64,000 nucleotides of DNA, from the NCBI RefSeq assembly GCF_009913435.1, contig NZ_CP047895.1, positions 1,372,501 to 1,436,500 of the forward strand, read 5' to 3'. Made by a program: the position numbers and the translations under genes. Positions 56,382 to 64,000 of the stretch are shown here, piece by piece (positions within the stretch are counted from its first letter, which is position 1; every line of letters begins with the position of its first letter). The stretch is from Sphingomonas changnyeongensis. GTDB lineage: Bacteria; Pseudomonadota; Alphaproteobacteria; Sphingomonadales; Sphingomonadaceae. The notes under the pieces were generated by a model. The model did no database searches. It was given only the letters and a program-made list of their open reading frames with translations, and was not told the DNA's origin.

Positions 56382-56993
56382 TTGATCCAGACCATCGCCT
56401 TTTACCTGTTCGCCAGCCTGGTGGTCGCGGCGGCGACGCTCACCATCACGGCGCGCAACCCGGTCCACAGCGTGCTGTGGCTGATCCTCGCCTTTTTCAA
56501 CGCGGCGGGGCTGATGCTGCTGCTGGGCGCCGAGTTCATCGCGATGCTGCTCGTCATCGTCTATGTCGGCGCGGTCGCGGTGCTGTTCCTGTTCGTCGTG
56601 ATGATGCTCGACATCGATTTCGCCGAACTGCGCGCGGGCTTCACCCGGTATCTGGGGGTCGGGCTGCTGCTGTCGGTCGTGCTGGCGGCGGAGATCATCT
56701 TCGCGGTGGCGGCATGGAATGCCGGGGCGGTGGATCTGGCCGGGCGCGCTGCGCCGACGCCGGTTGACATGCCCAACATCCAGGCGGTCGGGCAGCTGCT
56801 CTACACCCGCTATCTCTACATTTTCGAGGCCGCCGGCCTTGTCCTTCTGGTGGCGATGATCGGCGCGATCGTGCTCACCCACCGTGCGCGCAAGGATTTC
56901 CGCGCGCAGCGGCCGGACCAGCAGATCCGCCGCCGGCCGGAGGATGCGGTCCGGATGGTCGATCAGCCGGTCGGGGAGGGCGTGACGCTGTGA
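56382..56993 (+). CDS. nuoJ: NADH-quinone oxidoreductase subunit J
   Basis: NuoJ is a membrane subunit with the proton-path helix TM3. It has '[20 protein letters not shown]', '[20 protein letters not shown]' and '[20 protein letters not shown]'. The family start is a residue before IQT, and TTG 56382 is the only start there, preceded by an AGGG about nine bases upstream; upstream in-frame ATG 56304 would add 26 basic residues in front of the helix. Length is 203 residues. It overlaps nuoK (GTGA). Confidence 0.9.
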   Translation: MIQTIAFYLFASLVVAAATLTITARNPVHSVLWLILAFFNAAGLMLLLGAEFIAMLLVIVYVGAVAVLFLFVVMMLDIDFAELRAGFTRYLGVGLLLSVVLAAEIIFAVAAWNAGAVDLAGRAAPTPVDMPNIQAVGQLLYTRYLYIFEAAGLVLLVAMIGAIVLTHRARKDFRAQRPDQQIRRRPEDAVRMVDQPVGEGVTL

Positions 56994-57295
56994 TCGGGCT
57001 TCAGCATTATCTGGTCGTCTCGGCGATCCTGTTCGTGCTCGGCGTGCTGGGCATCTTCCTCAACCGCAAGAACGTCATCGTGATCCTGATGGCGATCGAA
57101 CTGATCCTTCTGGGCGTGAACATCAACCTTGTCGCCTTCAGCGCCTATCTGGGCGATCTGGTCGGCCAGGTGTTCGCCATGTTCGTGCTCACGGTCGCTG
57201 CCGGCGAGGCGGCGATCGGGCTTGCCATTCTCGTCATCTATTTCCGCAACCGCGGCACGATCGCGGTCGATGACGCCAACAGGATGAAGGGATGA
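56990..57295 (+). CDS. nuoK: NADH-quinone oxidoreductase subunit K
   Basis: NuoK is a three-helix antiporter-related subunit. It has '[20 protein letters not shown]' and '[19 protein letters not shown]' with the conserved Glu residues, ending '[17 protein letters not shown]'. Length is 101 residues. GTG 56990 overlaps the nuoJ stop. Confidence 0.97.
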   Translation: MIGLQHYLVVSAILFVLGVLGIFLNRKNVIVILMAIELILLGVNINLVAFSAYLGDLVGQVFAMFVLTVAAGEAAIGLAILVIYFRNRGTIAVDDANRMKG

Positions 57296-59382
57296 TCCAG
57301 CTCATCGTATTCCTGCCGCTGCTGGCGGCGCTGGTTGCCGGGCTCGGCAACCGGATGATCGGCAACACCGTCGCCAAGGCGGTGACGACCGGCGCGCTGT
57401 TCGTGTCGTGCGGCCTGTCCTGGCCGGTGTTCCTGGGCTTTCTCGGCGGCGACGCCGATGCGATGGTCGTGCCGGTGCTCAGCTGGATCCGTTCGGACAG
57501 CTTCAACGTCATGTGGTCGCTCCGGGTGGACACGCTGACGGCGGTGATGCTGGTCGTCATCACCTCGGTCTCGGCGCTCGTCCATCTCTACAGCTGGGGC
57601 TATATGGCGGAGGACGACAGCCAGCCGCGCTTCTTCGCCTATCTGTCGCTGTTCACTTTCGCGATGCTGATGCTCGTGACCGCCGACAATCTGGTGCAGA
57701 TGTTCTTCGGCTGGGAAGGCGTGGGTCTCGCCTCCTACCTGCTGATCGGGTTCTGGTATTACAAGCCGTCGGCCAATGCCGCCGCGATCAAGGCGTTCGT
57801 CGTCAACCGCGTCGGCGATTTCGGCTTCATGCTCGGCATTTTCGGCACCTTCCTGGTGTTCGGCACGGTGTCGATCCCCGAAATCCTCGAAATGGCGCCG
57901 GCGATGGCCGGATCGACGGTCGGCTTCCTTGGCGACAGCGTCGATACGATGACGCTGATCTGCCTGCTGCTGTTCCTGGGCGCGATGGGCAAGTCTGCCC
58001 AGCTTGGCCTGCACACCTGGCTGCCCGATGCGATGGAAGGGCCGACCCCGGTGTCGGCGCTGATCCATGCCGCGACGATGGTGACCGCGGGCGTGTTCAT
58101 GGTCTGCCGCCTGTCGCCGCTGTTCGAGCAGAGCGATGTCGCGATGACCGTGGTGACCGTGGTCGGCGCGGCGACGGCGCTGTTTGCCGCGACCGTCGGC
58201 ACGACGCAGACCGACATCAAGCGCGTGATCGCCTATTCGACCTGTTCGCAGCTCGGCTATATGTTCTTCGCCGCCGGCGTCGGGGCGTATGGCGCGGCGA
58301 TGTTCCATCTGTTCACCCACGCCTTTTTCAAGGCTTTGCTGTTCCTGGGCGCGGGCTCGGTCATTCATGCGATGCACCATGAACAGGATATGCGCTTTTA
58401 CGGCGGCCTGCGCCGGCACATTCCGCTGACCTTCTGGGCGATGATGCTCGGCACGCTGGCGATCACCGGCGTCGGCGTGATGGGCGTGTTCGGCTTTGCC
58501 GGCTTCTATTCGAAGGACGCGATCCTCGAAGCCGCCTTTGCGAGCGGCACCGAGGCCGGGCGCGTCGCCTTTGCGATCGGCGTGTTCGCGGCGCTGCTCA
58601 CCAGCTTCTATTCGTGGCGGCTGGTGTTCCTGACCTTTTTCGGCACGCCCCGCTGGGCGGCGTCGGAGCATATCCAGCATGCCGTGCATGGCGATCACGG
58701 GCATGACGCGCATGGCCATGACGCGCACGGGCATGATGGGCACGCCCATGACGATCATGGTCGACATCATGTTGACGCTGCTCATGGCGATCATCACGAC
58801 GATGCGGCCACCGGGACGGCGGGCTATCACCCGCATGAAAGCCCGCTGGTCATGCTGATCCCGCTTGTCATCCTGTCGCTGGGGGCGGTGTTTGCGGGCT
58901 TTGTGTTCCACCACAGCTTCCTGGAAGCGGAGCCGGGTGCGGCATTCTGGCGCGGCAGCCTGGTGTTCGACACCCATCTGATGCACGCGATGCACGAGGT
59001 GCCGCTGTGGGTGAAGCTGTCGGCGACGGCGGCGATGCTGGCGGGGCTGGTGTTCGCGCTCTGGGCCTATGTCTGGGATACCAGCGTGCCCGCGCGCTTC
59101 ACCGCGACGTTCCGCGGCATGTATGCCTTCTTCCTCAACAAATGGTATTTCGACGAACTCTATAATCTGGTGTTCGTCCGGTCGTCGCAGCTCCTTGGCC
59201 GCTTCTTCTGGAAGCGCGGGGATGAAGGCACGATCGACCGCTTCGGGCCGAACGGGCTCGCTGCGCTCGTCGCCGGCGCGGGCCGGGTCAGCCAGCGGGT
59301 TCAGTCCGGCTATGTCTATACCTATGCGTTCGTGATGCTGATCGGCCTCGCCGGCGCTGCGACCTGGGCGATCGCGGGGTGA
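57292..59382 (+). CDS. nuoL: NADH-quinone oxidoreductase subunit L, with a His-rich loop
   Basis: NuoL is the distal antiporter-like proton pump with the long lateral helix. It has '[20 protein letters not shown]' and '[18 protein letters not shown]', then '[20 protein letters not shown]' and '[20 protein letters not shown]'. Length is 696 residues. Between about residues 460 and 516 a loop carries roughly 19 His with a Gly-His-Asp-Ala-His pattern, beyond the core domain. This may bind metal, or may be neutral. It overlaps nuoK and ends eight bases before nuoM. Confidence 0.97.
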   Translation: MIQLIVFLPLLAALVAGLGNRMIGNTVAKAVTTGALFVSCGLSWPVFLGFLGGDADAMVVPVLSWIRSDSFNVMWSLRVDTLTAVMLVVITSVSALVHLYSWGYMAEDDSQPRFFAYLSLFTFAMLMLVTADNLVQMFFGWEGVGLASYLLIGFWYYKPSANAAAIKAFVVNRVGDFGFMLGIFGTFLVFGTVSIPEILEMAPAMAGSTVGFLGDSVDTMTLICLLLFLGAMGKSAQLGLHTWLPDAMEGPTPVSALIHAATMVTAGVFMVCRLSPLFEQSDVAMTVVTVVGAATALFAATVGTTQTDIKRVIAYSTCSQLGYMFFAAGVGAYGAAMFHLFTHAFFKALLFLGAGSVIHAMHHEQDMRFYGGLRRHIPLTFWAMMLGTLAITGVGVMGVFGFAGFYSKDAILEAAFASGTEAGRVAFAIGVFAALLTSFYSWRLVFLTFFGTPRWAASEHIQHAVHGDHGHDAHGHDAHGHDGHAHDDHGRHHVDAAHGDHHDDAATGTAGYHPHESPLVMLIPLVILSLGAVFAGFVFHHSFLEAEPGAAFWRGSLVFDTHLMHAMHEVPLWVKLSATAAMLAGLVFALWAYVWDTSVPARFTATFRGMYAFFLNKWYFDELYNLVFVRSSQLLGRFFWKRGDEGTIDRFGPNGLAALVAGAGRVSQRVQSGYVYTYAFVMLIGLAGAATWAIAG

Positions 59383-59389
59383 TTGAGAA

Positions 59390-60955
59390 GTGAACCAGTT
59401 CGATTTTCCCATCCTGTCGCTGATGCTCGCGGTTCCGGCCGCGGCGGCGATCGCATGTCTTTATCTGGGCGCGGCGGGTGCCCGCTGGCTGGCGCTGGCC
59501 GCCACGCTCATCGATTTCGCGCTTGGCGTCGCGCTCTGGATCGGCTTCGATCAGGGGCCGGGCGCGCCGCAATGGCAGTATCAGGAACATCTGCCGCTGT
59601 TCGGCCGCTTCGCCTGGTCGCTGGGCATCGACGGCATCGCGCTGATGCTGATCATGCTGTCGGTGTTCCTGATGCCGATCTGCATCCTCGCCAGCTGGGA
59701 ATCGGTCACGCGCCGGGTCAGCGAATATATGGCGGCGTTCCTGTTCGTCGAAGTGCTGATGATCGGCACCTTCGCGGCGCAGGACATGTTCCTGTTCTAC
59801 ATCTTCTTCGAAGCCGGCCTCATTCCGATGTATCTGATCATCGGCATCTGGGGCGGGGCGCGGCGCATCTACGCCAGCTATAAATTCTTCCTCTATACGC
59901 TGCTCGGCTCTGTGCTGATGCTGATCGCGATGCTGTGGATGTCGCAGCAGGCGGGCACGTCGGACATCCCGACCCTGCTCAACCATGATTTCCCGATCGA
60001 GGCGCAGACCTGGCTGTGGTTCGCCTTCTTCGCGTCGTTCGCGGTCAAGGTGCCGATGTGGCCGGTGCACACCTGGCTGCCCGACGCCCATGTCGAGGCG
60101 CCGACCGCCGGCTCGGTGATCCTGGCGGGCGTGCTGCTCAAGCTTGGCGGCTATGGCTTCATCCGCTTCTCGCTGCCGATGTTCCCCGAAGCCTCGGGGG
60201 CGCTGGTCGGGCTGGTGCTCGCTTTGTCCGGGGTGGCGGTGGTCTACACCTCGCTCGTCGCGCTGGTGCAGGCCGACATGAAGAAGCTGATCGCCTATTC
60301 CTCGGTCGCGCACATGGCGATCGTGACCATCGGCCTGTTCGCGTTCAACCGCCAGGGGCTTGAGGGCGCGATGATCGTGATGCTCAGCCACGGTCTGGTG
60401 TCGGGCGCGCTGTTCCTGTGTGTCGGCGTCATCTATGACCGGCTGCACACCCGCGAGATCGCGCGCTATGGCGGGCTGGCGAACAACATGCCGCGTTACG
60501 CGCTGTTCTTCCTGCTGTTCACCATGGCCTCGATCGGCCTGCCGGGGACGAGCGGCTTTGTCGGCGAGTTCCTGTCGCTGATGGGCGCATGGCAGGTGAG
60601 CACGGTGGCGACGGCGGTCTGCACGACCGGCATCATCCTGGGCGCTGCCTATGCGCTCTATCTCTACCGCCGGGTCGTGTTCGGCGTCGCGCCGAGCGAA
60701 GAAGTGGCGTCGCTGCCCGACCTCAACGCCCGCGAGCTGGGTAGCCTCGCCGCGATCGGCGCGGTCGTCCTGTGGATGGGCGTTTATCCTGAAAGTTTCC
60801 TCGCGCCGATGCGGGCGGATATCGGCGCGCTCGTCGCGCGGGTCGACCGCGCGCGTCCGACCTATGAACCGCGCTGGGTCGCGGGCAAGCCGGCAGCGGC
60901 TGCGCATGGCGAAAGCCATGGCGCCGAAGCTGCCGCGCACGGAGTTGGCCATTAA
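59390..60955 (+). CDS. nuoM: NADH-quinone oxidoreductase subunit M
   Basis: NuoM is the second antiporter-like proton pump. It shows 'SLGIDGIALMLIMLSVFLMP', 'FFEAGLIPMYLIIGIWGGAR', 'KVPMWPVHTWLPDAHVEAP' and 'YSSVAHMAIVTIGLFAFNRQ'. The start GTG 59390 is seven bases after the nuoL stop. Length is 521 residues. Its C terminus also ends in a His-rich run ('AAAAHGESHGAEAAAHGVGH'). Confidence 0.97.
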   Translation: MNQFDFPILSLMLAVPAAAAIACLYLGAAGARWLALAATLIDFALGVALWIGFDQGPGAPQWQYQEHLPLFGRFAWSLGIDGIALMLIMLSVFLMPICILASWESVTRRVSEYMAAFLFVEVLMIGTFAAQDMFLFYIFFEAGLIPMYLIIGIWGGARRIYASYKFFLYTLLGSVLMLIAMLWMSQQAGTSDIPTLLNHDFPIEAQTWLWFAFFASFAVKVPMWPVHTWLPDAHVEAPTAGSVILAGVLLKLGGYGFIRFSLPMFPEASGALVGLVLALSGVAVVYTSLVALVQADMKKLIAYSSVAHMAIVTIGLFAFNRQGLEGAMIVMLSHGLVSGALFLCVGVIYDRLHTREIARYGGLANNMPRYALFFLLFTMASIGLPGTSGFVGEFLSLMGAWQVSTVATAVCTTGIILGAAYALYLYRRVVFGVAPSEEVASLPDLNARELGSLAAIGAVVLWMGVYPESFLAPMRADIGALVARVDRARPTYEPRWVAGKPAAAAHGESHGAEAAAHGVGH

Positions 60956-62394
60956 TGACTGAAAGCCTGTTCATCACCCTGCCGGAGATCATCCTGTCGT
61001 TGGGCGCGCTGGCGCTGCTGATGATCGCGGCCTTTGCCGGCGACGCGCGCACGCGGCTGATCGGCTGGCTGGCGGTGGCGCTGCTCGTCGCCGCTCTGGT
61101 CGCGGCGCTCAATCCGGGCGGCGACGCGTTTGACGGGCTTTACCGGGCCGATGCCTTTTCGGCTTTTGCCAAGGCGCTGATTTTCGGCGGCGCGGCGGTT
61201 TCGGTCATCCTCGCCCCCGATTTCTTCGCCCGGCGCGGCGGCGAACTGCGCGCCGAATATCCGATCCTGATTGTGCTGTCGGCGATCGGCATGGGCATGA
61301 TGGTGTCGGCGGCGGATCTGCTCACCCTCTATGTCGGCCTCGAACTGCAGAGCCTGGCAGCCTATGTGCTGGCGAGCTTCATGCGCCGCGACGCGCGCTC
61401 GGCCGAAGCGGGACTCAAATATTTCGTCCTCGGCGCGCTTGCCTCGGGCATCCTGCTTTACGGCATTGCGCTGCTCTACGGCTTTTCGGGCACGACCCAG
61501 TTTGACGGGCTGGCGCGCGCGTTCGGCGCAGGGCCGCTGTCGCTCGGCCTGACCTTCGGGCTGGTGTTCGCGCTGGCCGGGCTGGCGTTCAAGATCAGCG
61601 CGGTGCCGTTCCACATGTGGACGCCCGACGTCTATGAAGGCGCGCCGACGCCGGTCACCGCCTTCTTTGCCTCGGCCCCCAAGGTCGCGGCGATGGGGCT
61701 GCTCATCCGCCTGTCGGTTGAGGCGATGGGCCCGGCCTATGAGGCGTGGCGGCAGATCATCATCTTCTCCGCGCTCGCCTCGATCGTGCTGGGCGGCGTC
61801 GCGGCGATCGGCCAGACCAACATCAAGCGGCTGCTTGCCTATTCGTCGATCAACAATATCGGCTTTGCGCTGATCGGGCTGGCGGCGGTCCAGCCCGGCC
61901 GGCCCGAAGGGGTCGCTGCGGTGATGACCTATATGGCGATCTATATCGTCATGACGATCGGCGCGTTCCTCGTCGTGCTGCAGATGCGCGACGCCGAGGG
62001 CAACCAGCTGGAGACGATCGCCAGCCTGTCGGGCATGTCGCGCACCAGCCCGGCGCTGGCCGCGGCGATGATGCTGTTCATGTTCTCGCTCGCCGGCATT
62101 CCGCCGCTGCTCGGCTTCTGGTCGAAGTTCGTGGTGTTCGACGCGGCGGTCGCGGCCGGGCTGTGGCCGCTCGCCGCCATCGGCATCGCCTTTTCGGTGA
62201 TCGGTGCCTATTATTATCTGAAGATCGTCAAGACGATGTATTTTGACGAGCCTGCCCCTGCGTTCGCGCCGATGACCAACCGGATCGAAGGCGCGCTGAT
62301 CCTGGCCGGTGCGGCGGCGATCTCGCCGCTCGGCTATCTGCTGATCCCGTCGCTTGGCCTTGCCAGCATGACGGCGGCTAAGGCGCTGTTCTGA
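60955..62394 (+). CDS. nuoN: NADH-quinone oxidoreductase subunit N
   Basis: NuoN is the third antiporter-like proton pump. It has 'LLTLYVGLELQSLAAYVLAS', 'AEAGLKYFVLGALASGILLY', 'KISAVPFHMWTPDVYEGAPT' and 'IKRLLAYSSINNIGFALIGL'. Length is 479 residues. It ends the nuo operon, and its stop overlaps the probable birA start. Confidence 0.96.
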   Translation: MTESLFITLPEIILSLGALALLMIAAFAGDARTRLIGWLAVALLVAALVAALNPGGDAFDGLYRADAFSAFAKALIFGGAAVSVILAPDFFARRGGELRAEYPILIVLSAIGMGMMVSAADLLTLYVGLELQSLAAYVLASFMRRDARSAEAGLKYFVLGALASGILLYGIALLYGFSGTTQFDGLARAFGAGPLSLGLTFGLVFALAGLAFKISAVPFHMWTPDVYEGAPTPVTAFFASAPKVAAMGLLIRLSVEAMGPAYEAWRQIIIFSALASIVLGGVAAIGQTNIKRLLAYSSINNIGFALIGLAAVQPGRPEGVAAVMTYMAIYIVMTIGAFLVVLQMRDAEGNQLETIASLSGMSRTSPALAAAMMLFMFSLAGIPPLLGFWSKFVVFDAAVAAGLWPLAAIGIAFSVIGAYYYLKIVKTMYFDEPAPAFAPMTNRIEGALILAGAAAISPLGYLLIPSLGLASMTAAKALF

Positions 62395-63092
62395 TCACGC
62401 TGCGCACGGTCGAGGTCACGGCCTCGACCAATGCCGACATGATCCTGCGCGCGGGTGCCGGCGCGCCCGAGGGCGAATGGCTGCGCGCCATCAGCCAGAC
62501 CGCCGGGCGCGGCCGGCTGGGGCGCGACTGGGTGTCGCCGCCCGGCAACCTCTATGCCAGCACGCTGGTGCGGCTGCGCGCCGATGATCCATTGCCCGCC
62601 ACGCTGGCGCTGGTCGCGGCGGTGGCGCTGGACGAGGTGCTGCGCGGCTGGGGCGCCCGGCCGGTGATCAAATGGCCGAACGACCTGCTGCTCGACGGCG
62701 CGAAGCTGTCGGGCATTTTGCTCGAACGCAGCGGGGATGCGGTCATCATCGGTATCGGCGTCAATCTTGCGCATCATCCCGAGGGTCTTGGCCGTGCGGT
62801 GACCAGCCTGGCGGCCGCAGGGCTGGGCGCGCCCGATCCGGCGCTATTCCTTGCCGATCTGGCCGAGGCCTTTGCCCGCTGGCTCGGCTGCTGGCGCGCC
62901 GATCTGGCGGCGATCACACGGCGCTGGCGCGAGGCCGCCCATCCGCCCGGCACCGCGCTCAGCGTGCGCCTGCCGGGCGCGCCGGCGATTGACGGGCTGT
63001 TCGACGGGCTCGAAAGCGATGGCGCGCTGCGCCTGCGTCTGGCATCGGGCGAAACAAGGATCGTCCATGCGGGCGACGTGTTCATGATCTGA
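62391..63092 (+). CDS. birA: Biotin-[acetyl-CoA-carboxylase] ligase, short form
   Basis: BirA attaches biotin to the carboxyl carrier of acetyl-CoA carboxylase. The protein has '[19 protein letters not shown]', the biotinyl-AMP motif '[20 protein letters not shown]', '[20 protein letters not shown]' and '[18 protein letters not shown]'. It lacks the N-terminal repressor domain of E. coli BirA (group I). The first ATG (62439) would cut off the conserved Ser-Thr-Asn-Ala-Asp; the sequence before it is open back to CTG 62391, which overlaps the nuoN stop, so a CTG start is likely. From there the length is 233 residues. The nuoN-birA-coaX order is common in alphaproteobacteria. Confidence 0.88.
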   Translation: MITLRTVEVTASTNADMILRAGAGAPEGEWLRAISQTAGRGRLGRDWVSPPGNLYASTLVRLRADDPLPATLALVAAVALDEVLRGWGARPVIKWPNDLLLDGAKLSGILLERSGDAVIIGIGVNLAHHPEGLGRAVTSLAAAGLGAPDPALFLADLAEAFARWLGCWRADLAAITRRWREAAHPPGTALSVRLPGAPAIDGLFDGLESDGALRLRLASGETRIVHAGDVFMI

Positions 63093-63112
63093 CGGCGGGG
63101 GAGAGTGTGCCG

Positions 63113-63892
63113 ATGCTGCTCGCGATCGATGCGGGGAACACCAATGTCGTTGTCGCCCTGGTCGATCAGGGCGACATCCGGGCGCGCTGGCGCATCGCCA
63201 CCGATCCGCGCCGGACGGCGGACGAATATGCGGTGTGGCTGACCCAGCTGCTGACGCTCGAAGGGCTGGCGCGCAGCGACATCGACGCGGTGATCGTGGC
63301 GACCGTCGTGCCGCGCGCACTGCACAATCTGCAGGTGCTGGCGAGCAAATATTTCGGCGTCGAGGCGCTGATCGCCGGGCGCGCGCCGGTCGACTGGGGG
63401 ATCGAGTTGGACGTGGTCGAGCCGGCGAGCGTCGGCGCGGACCGCGTGGTCAACGCCATCGCCGCCCATGCGCGCTATCCCGGTGACCTGATCGTCATCG
63501 ATTTCGGCACCGCGACGACGTTCGACATCGTCGATTACACCGGTGCCTATAAGGGCGGTATCATCGCGCCGGGCCTCAACCTGTCCCTCGACGCGCTGGT
63601 CGGCGCGACCGCCAAGCTGCCGCGCATCGCGATCCGCGCGCCCGAGGATGGCAGCGTGATCGGCCGCACGACCGAGGCGCAGATGCTGATCGGCATCTAC
63701 ACCGGCTATCTGGCGATGATCGAAGGGCTGATCGCCCGGCTGAAAAAGCAGGTCGGCCGCCCGGTCAGGGTGATCGCGACCGGCGGGCTGGCGGCGCTGT
63801 TCCAGGATCATGACCATCTGTTCGACGCGGTCGAGCCCGATCTGACGATTCAGGGGCTGGCGATGCTGCACGCCCGCGCCCATAATGGCTGA
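63113..63892 (+). CDS. coaX: Type III pantothenate kinase
   Basis: CoaX phosphorylates pantothenate, the first step to coenzyme A. The 259-residue protein has '[20 protein letters not shown]', '[20 protein letters not shown]', '[16 protein letters not shown]' and '[20 protein letters not shown]' then '[18 protein letters not shown]'. Type III enzymes have such a DAGNT start and need a monovalent cation. ATG 63113 is preferred because GGGGAGAG lies about nine bases upstream; GTG 63107 is too close to it. Confidence 0.95.
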   Translation: MLLAIDAGNTNVVVALVDQGDIRARWRIATDPRRTADEYAVWLTQLLTLEGLARSDIDAVIVATVVPRALHNLQVLASKYFGVEALIAGRAPVDWGIELDVVEPASVGADRVVNAIAAHARYPGDLIVIDFGTATTFDIVDYTGAYKGGIIAPGLNLSLDALVGATAKLPRIAIRAPEDGSVIGRTTEAQMLIGIYTGYLAMIEGLIARLKKQVGRPVRVIATGGLAALFQDHDHLFDAVEPDLTIQGLAMLHARAHNG

Positions 63893-63937
63893 CCGCGCGC
63901 CGACCCCCGGCCGCGCGCCCCCGCACACTGGATTTGC

Positions 63938-64000
63938 ATGACCCCCGGCAACGAACTTCTTTTCCTCGCGCTTGGCGGCTCGGGCGAAATCGGCATGAAC
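63938..64000 (+). CDS. rnj: Ribonuclease J (N-terminal fragment)
   Basis: Only the first 21 codons are in the window. They read 'MTPGNELLFLALGGSGEIGM', which is the start of alphaproteobacterial RNase J; the family then continues with a zinc-dependent metallo-beta-lactamase fold that cuts and degrades mRNA from the 5' end. The position after coaX is the usual one in this class. The rest lies outside the window. Confidence 0.85.
   Translation, partial: MTPGNELLFLALGGSGEIGMN

Overview
This is high-GC DNA with the gene content and order of an alphaproteobacterium, most likely a sphingomonad (Sphingomonadales). The signs are nuoA-N followed by birA, coaX and an RNase J gene, hisC-tyrA, ribD-ribE-ribB-ribH, two large TonB-dependent receptors, a COQ9 homologue, zapA with a 6S RNA gene, and a tkt-gap-pgk-fba cluster. 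A light-dependent protochlorophyllide reductase beside a BciB-type reductase suggests that the organism can make bacteriochlorophyll, so it may be an aerobic anoxygenic phototroph. That lifestyle is inferred; no reaction-centre or other photosynthesis genes lie in the window.

Layout. 1-2.8 kb: end of ftsX, a YdcF-like protein, plsC, and a TetR repressor divergent from a small membrane protein with two palindromic operators between them. 2.9 kb: a long palindromic repeat. 3-7.5 kb: tyrA and hisC (minus strand), then rpe and a heparinase-type gene. 7.7-9.9 kb: a catalase-peroxidase with a signal peptide. 10-11.4 kb: thyA-folA. 11.6-16.2 kb: tonB and the riboflavin genes, in which the RibB protein carries an N-terminal DNA-binding domain and sits just behind a near-ideal operator. 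16.3-20.5 kb: cytochrome P450, old yellow enzyme, EamA exporter, COQ9. 20.5-30.5 kb: feoAB behind a Fur-like site, ssb, two TonB-dependent receptors, folE. 30.7-33.9 kb: rpsF-rpsR-rplI and the divergent fabD-fabG. 33.9-34.3 kb: second copy of the palindromic repeat, then 6S RNA. 34.3-44.2 kb: zapA, a small coiled-coil protein, and carbon-metabolism genes tkt-gap-MOSC-pgk-[LPOR, bciB]-fba-thiE. 44.3-46.8 kb: efp, suhB, a META-domain lipoprotein and a YbjN-like protein. 47-62.4 kb: the complete 14-gene Complex I operon with two extra genes inside it. 62.4-64 kb: birA, coaX and the start of an RNase J gene.

Eight otherwise normal genes, including essential fabD and ribB, each carry one single-base deletion, nearly all at a run of C or G. 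This looks like an uncorrected sequencing or assembly artefact rather than gene decay, so they are annotated as intact genes with a suspected error. The best leads are the LPOR-BciB pair inside the glycolytic cluster, the HTH-RibB-X fusion with its own operator, and the palindromic repeat whose centre is flipped between copies.
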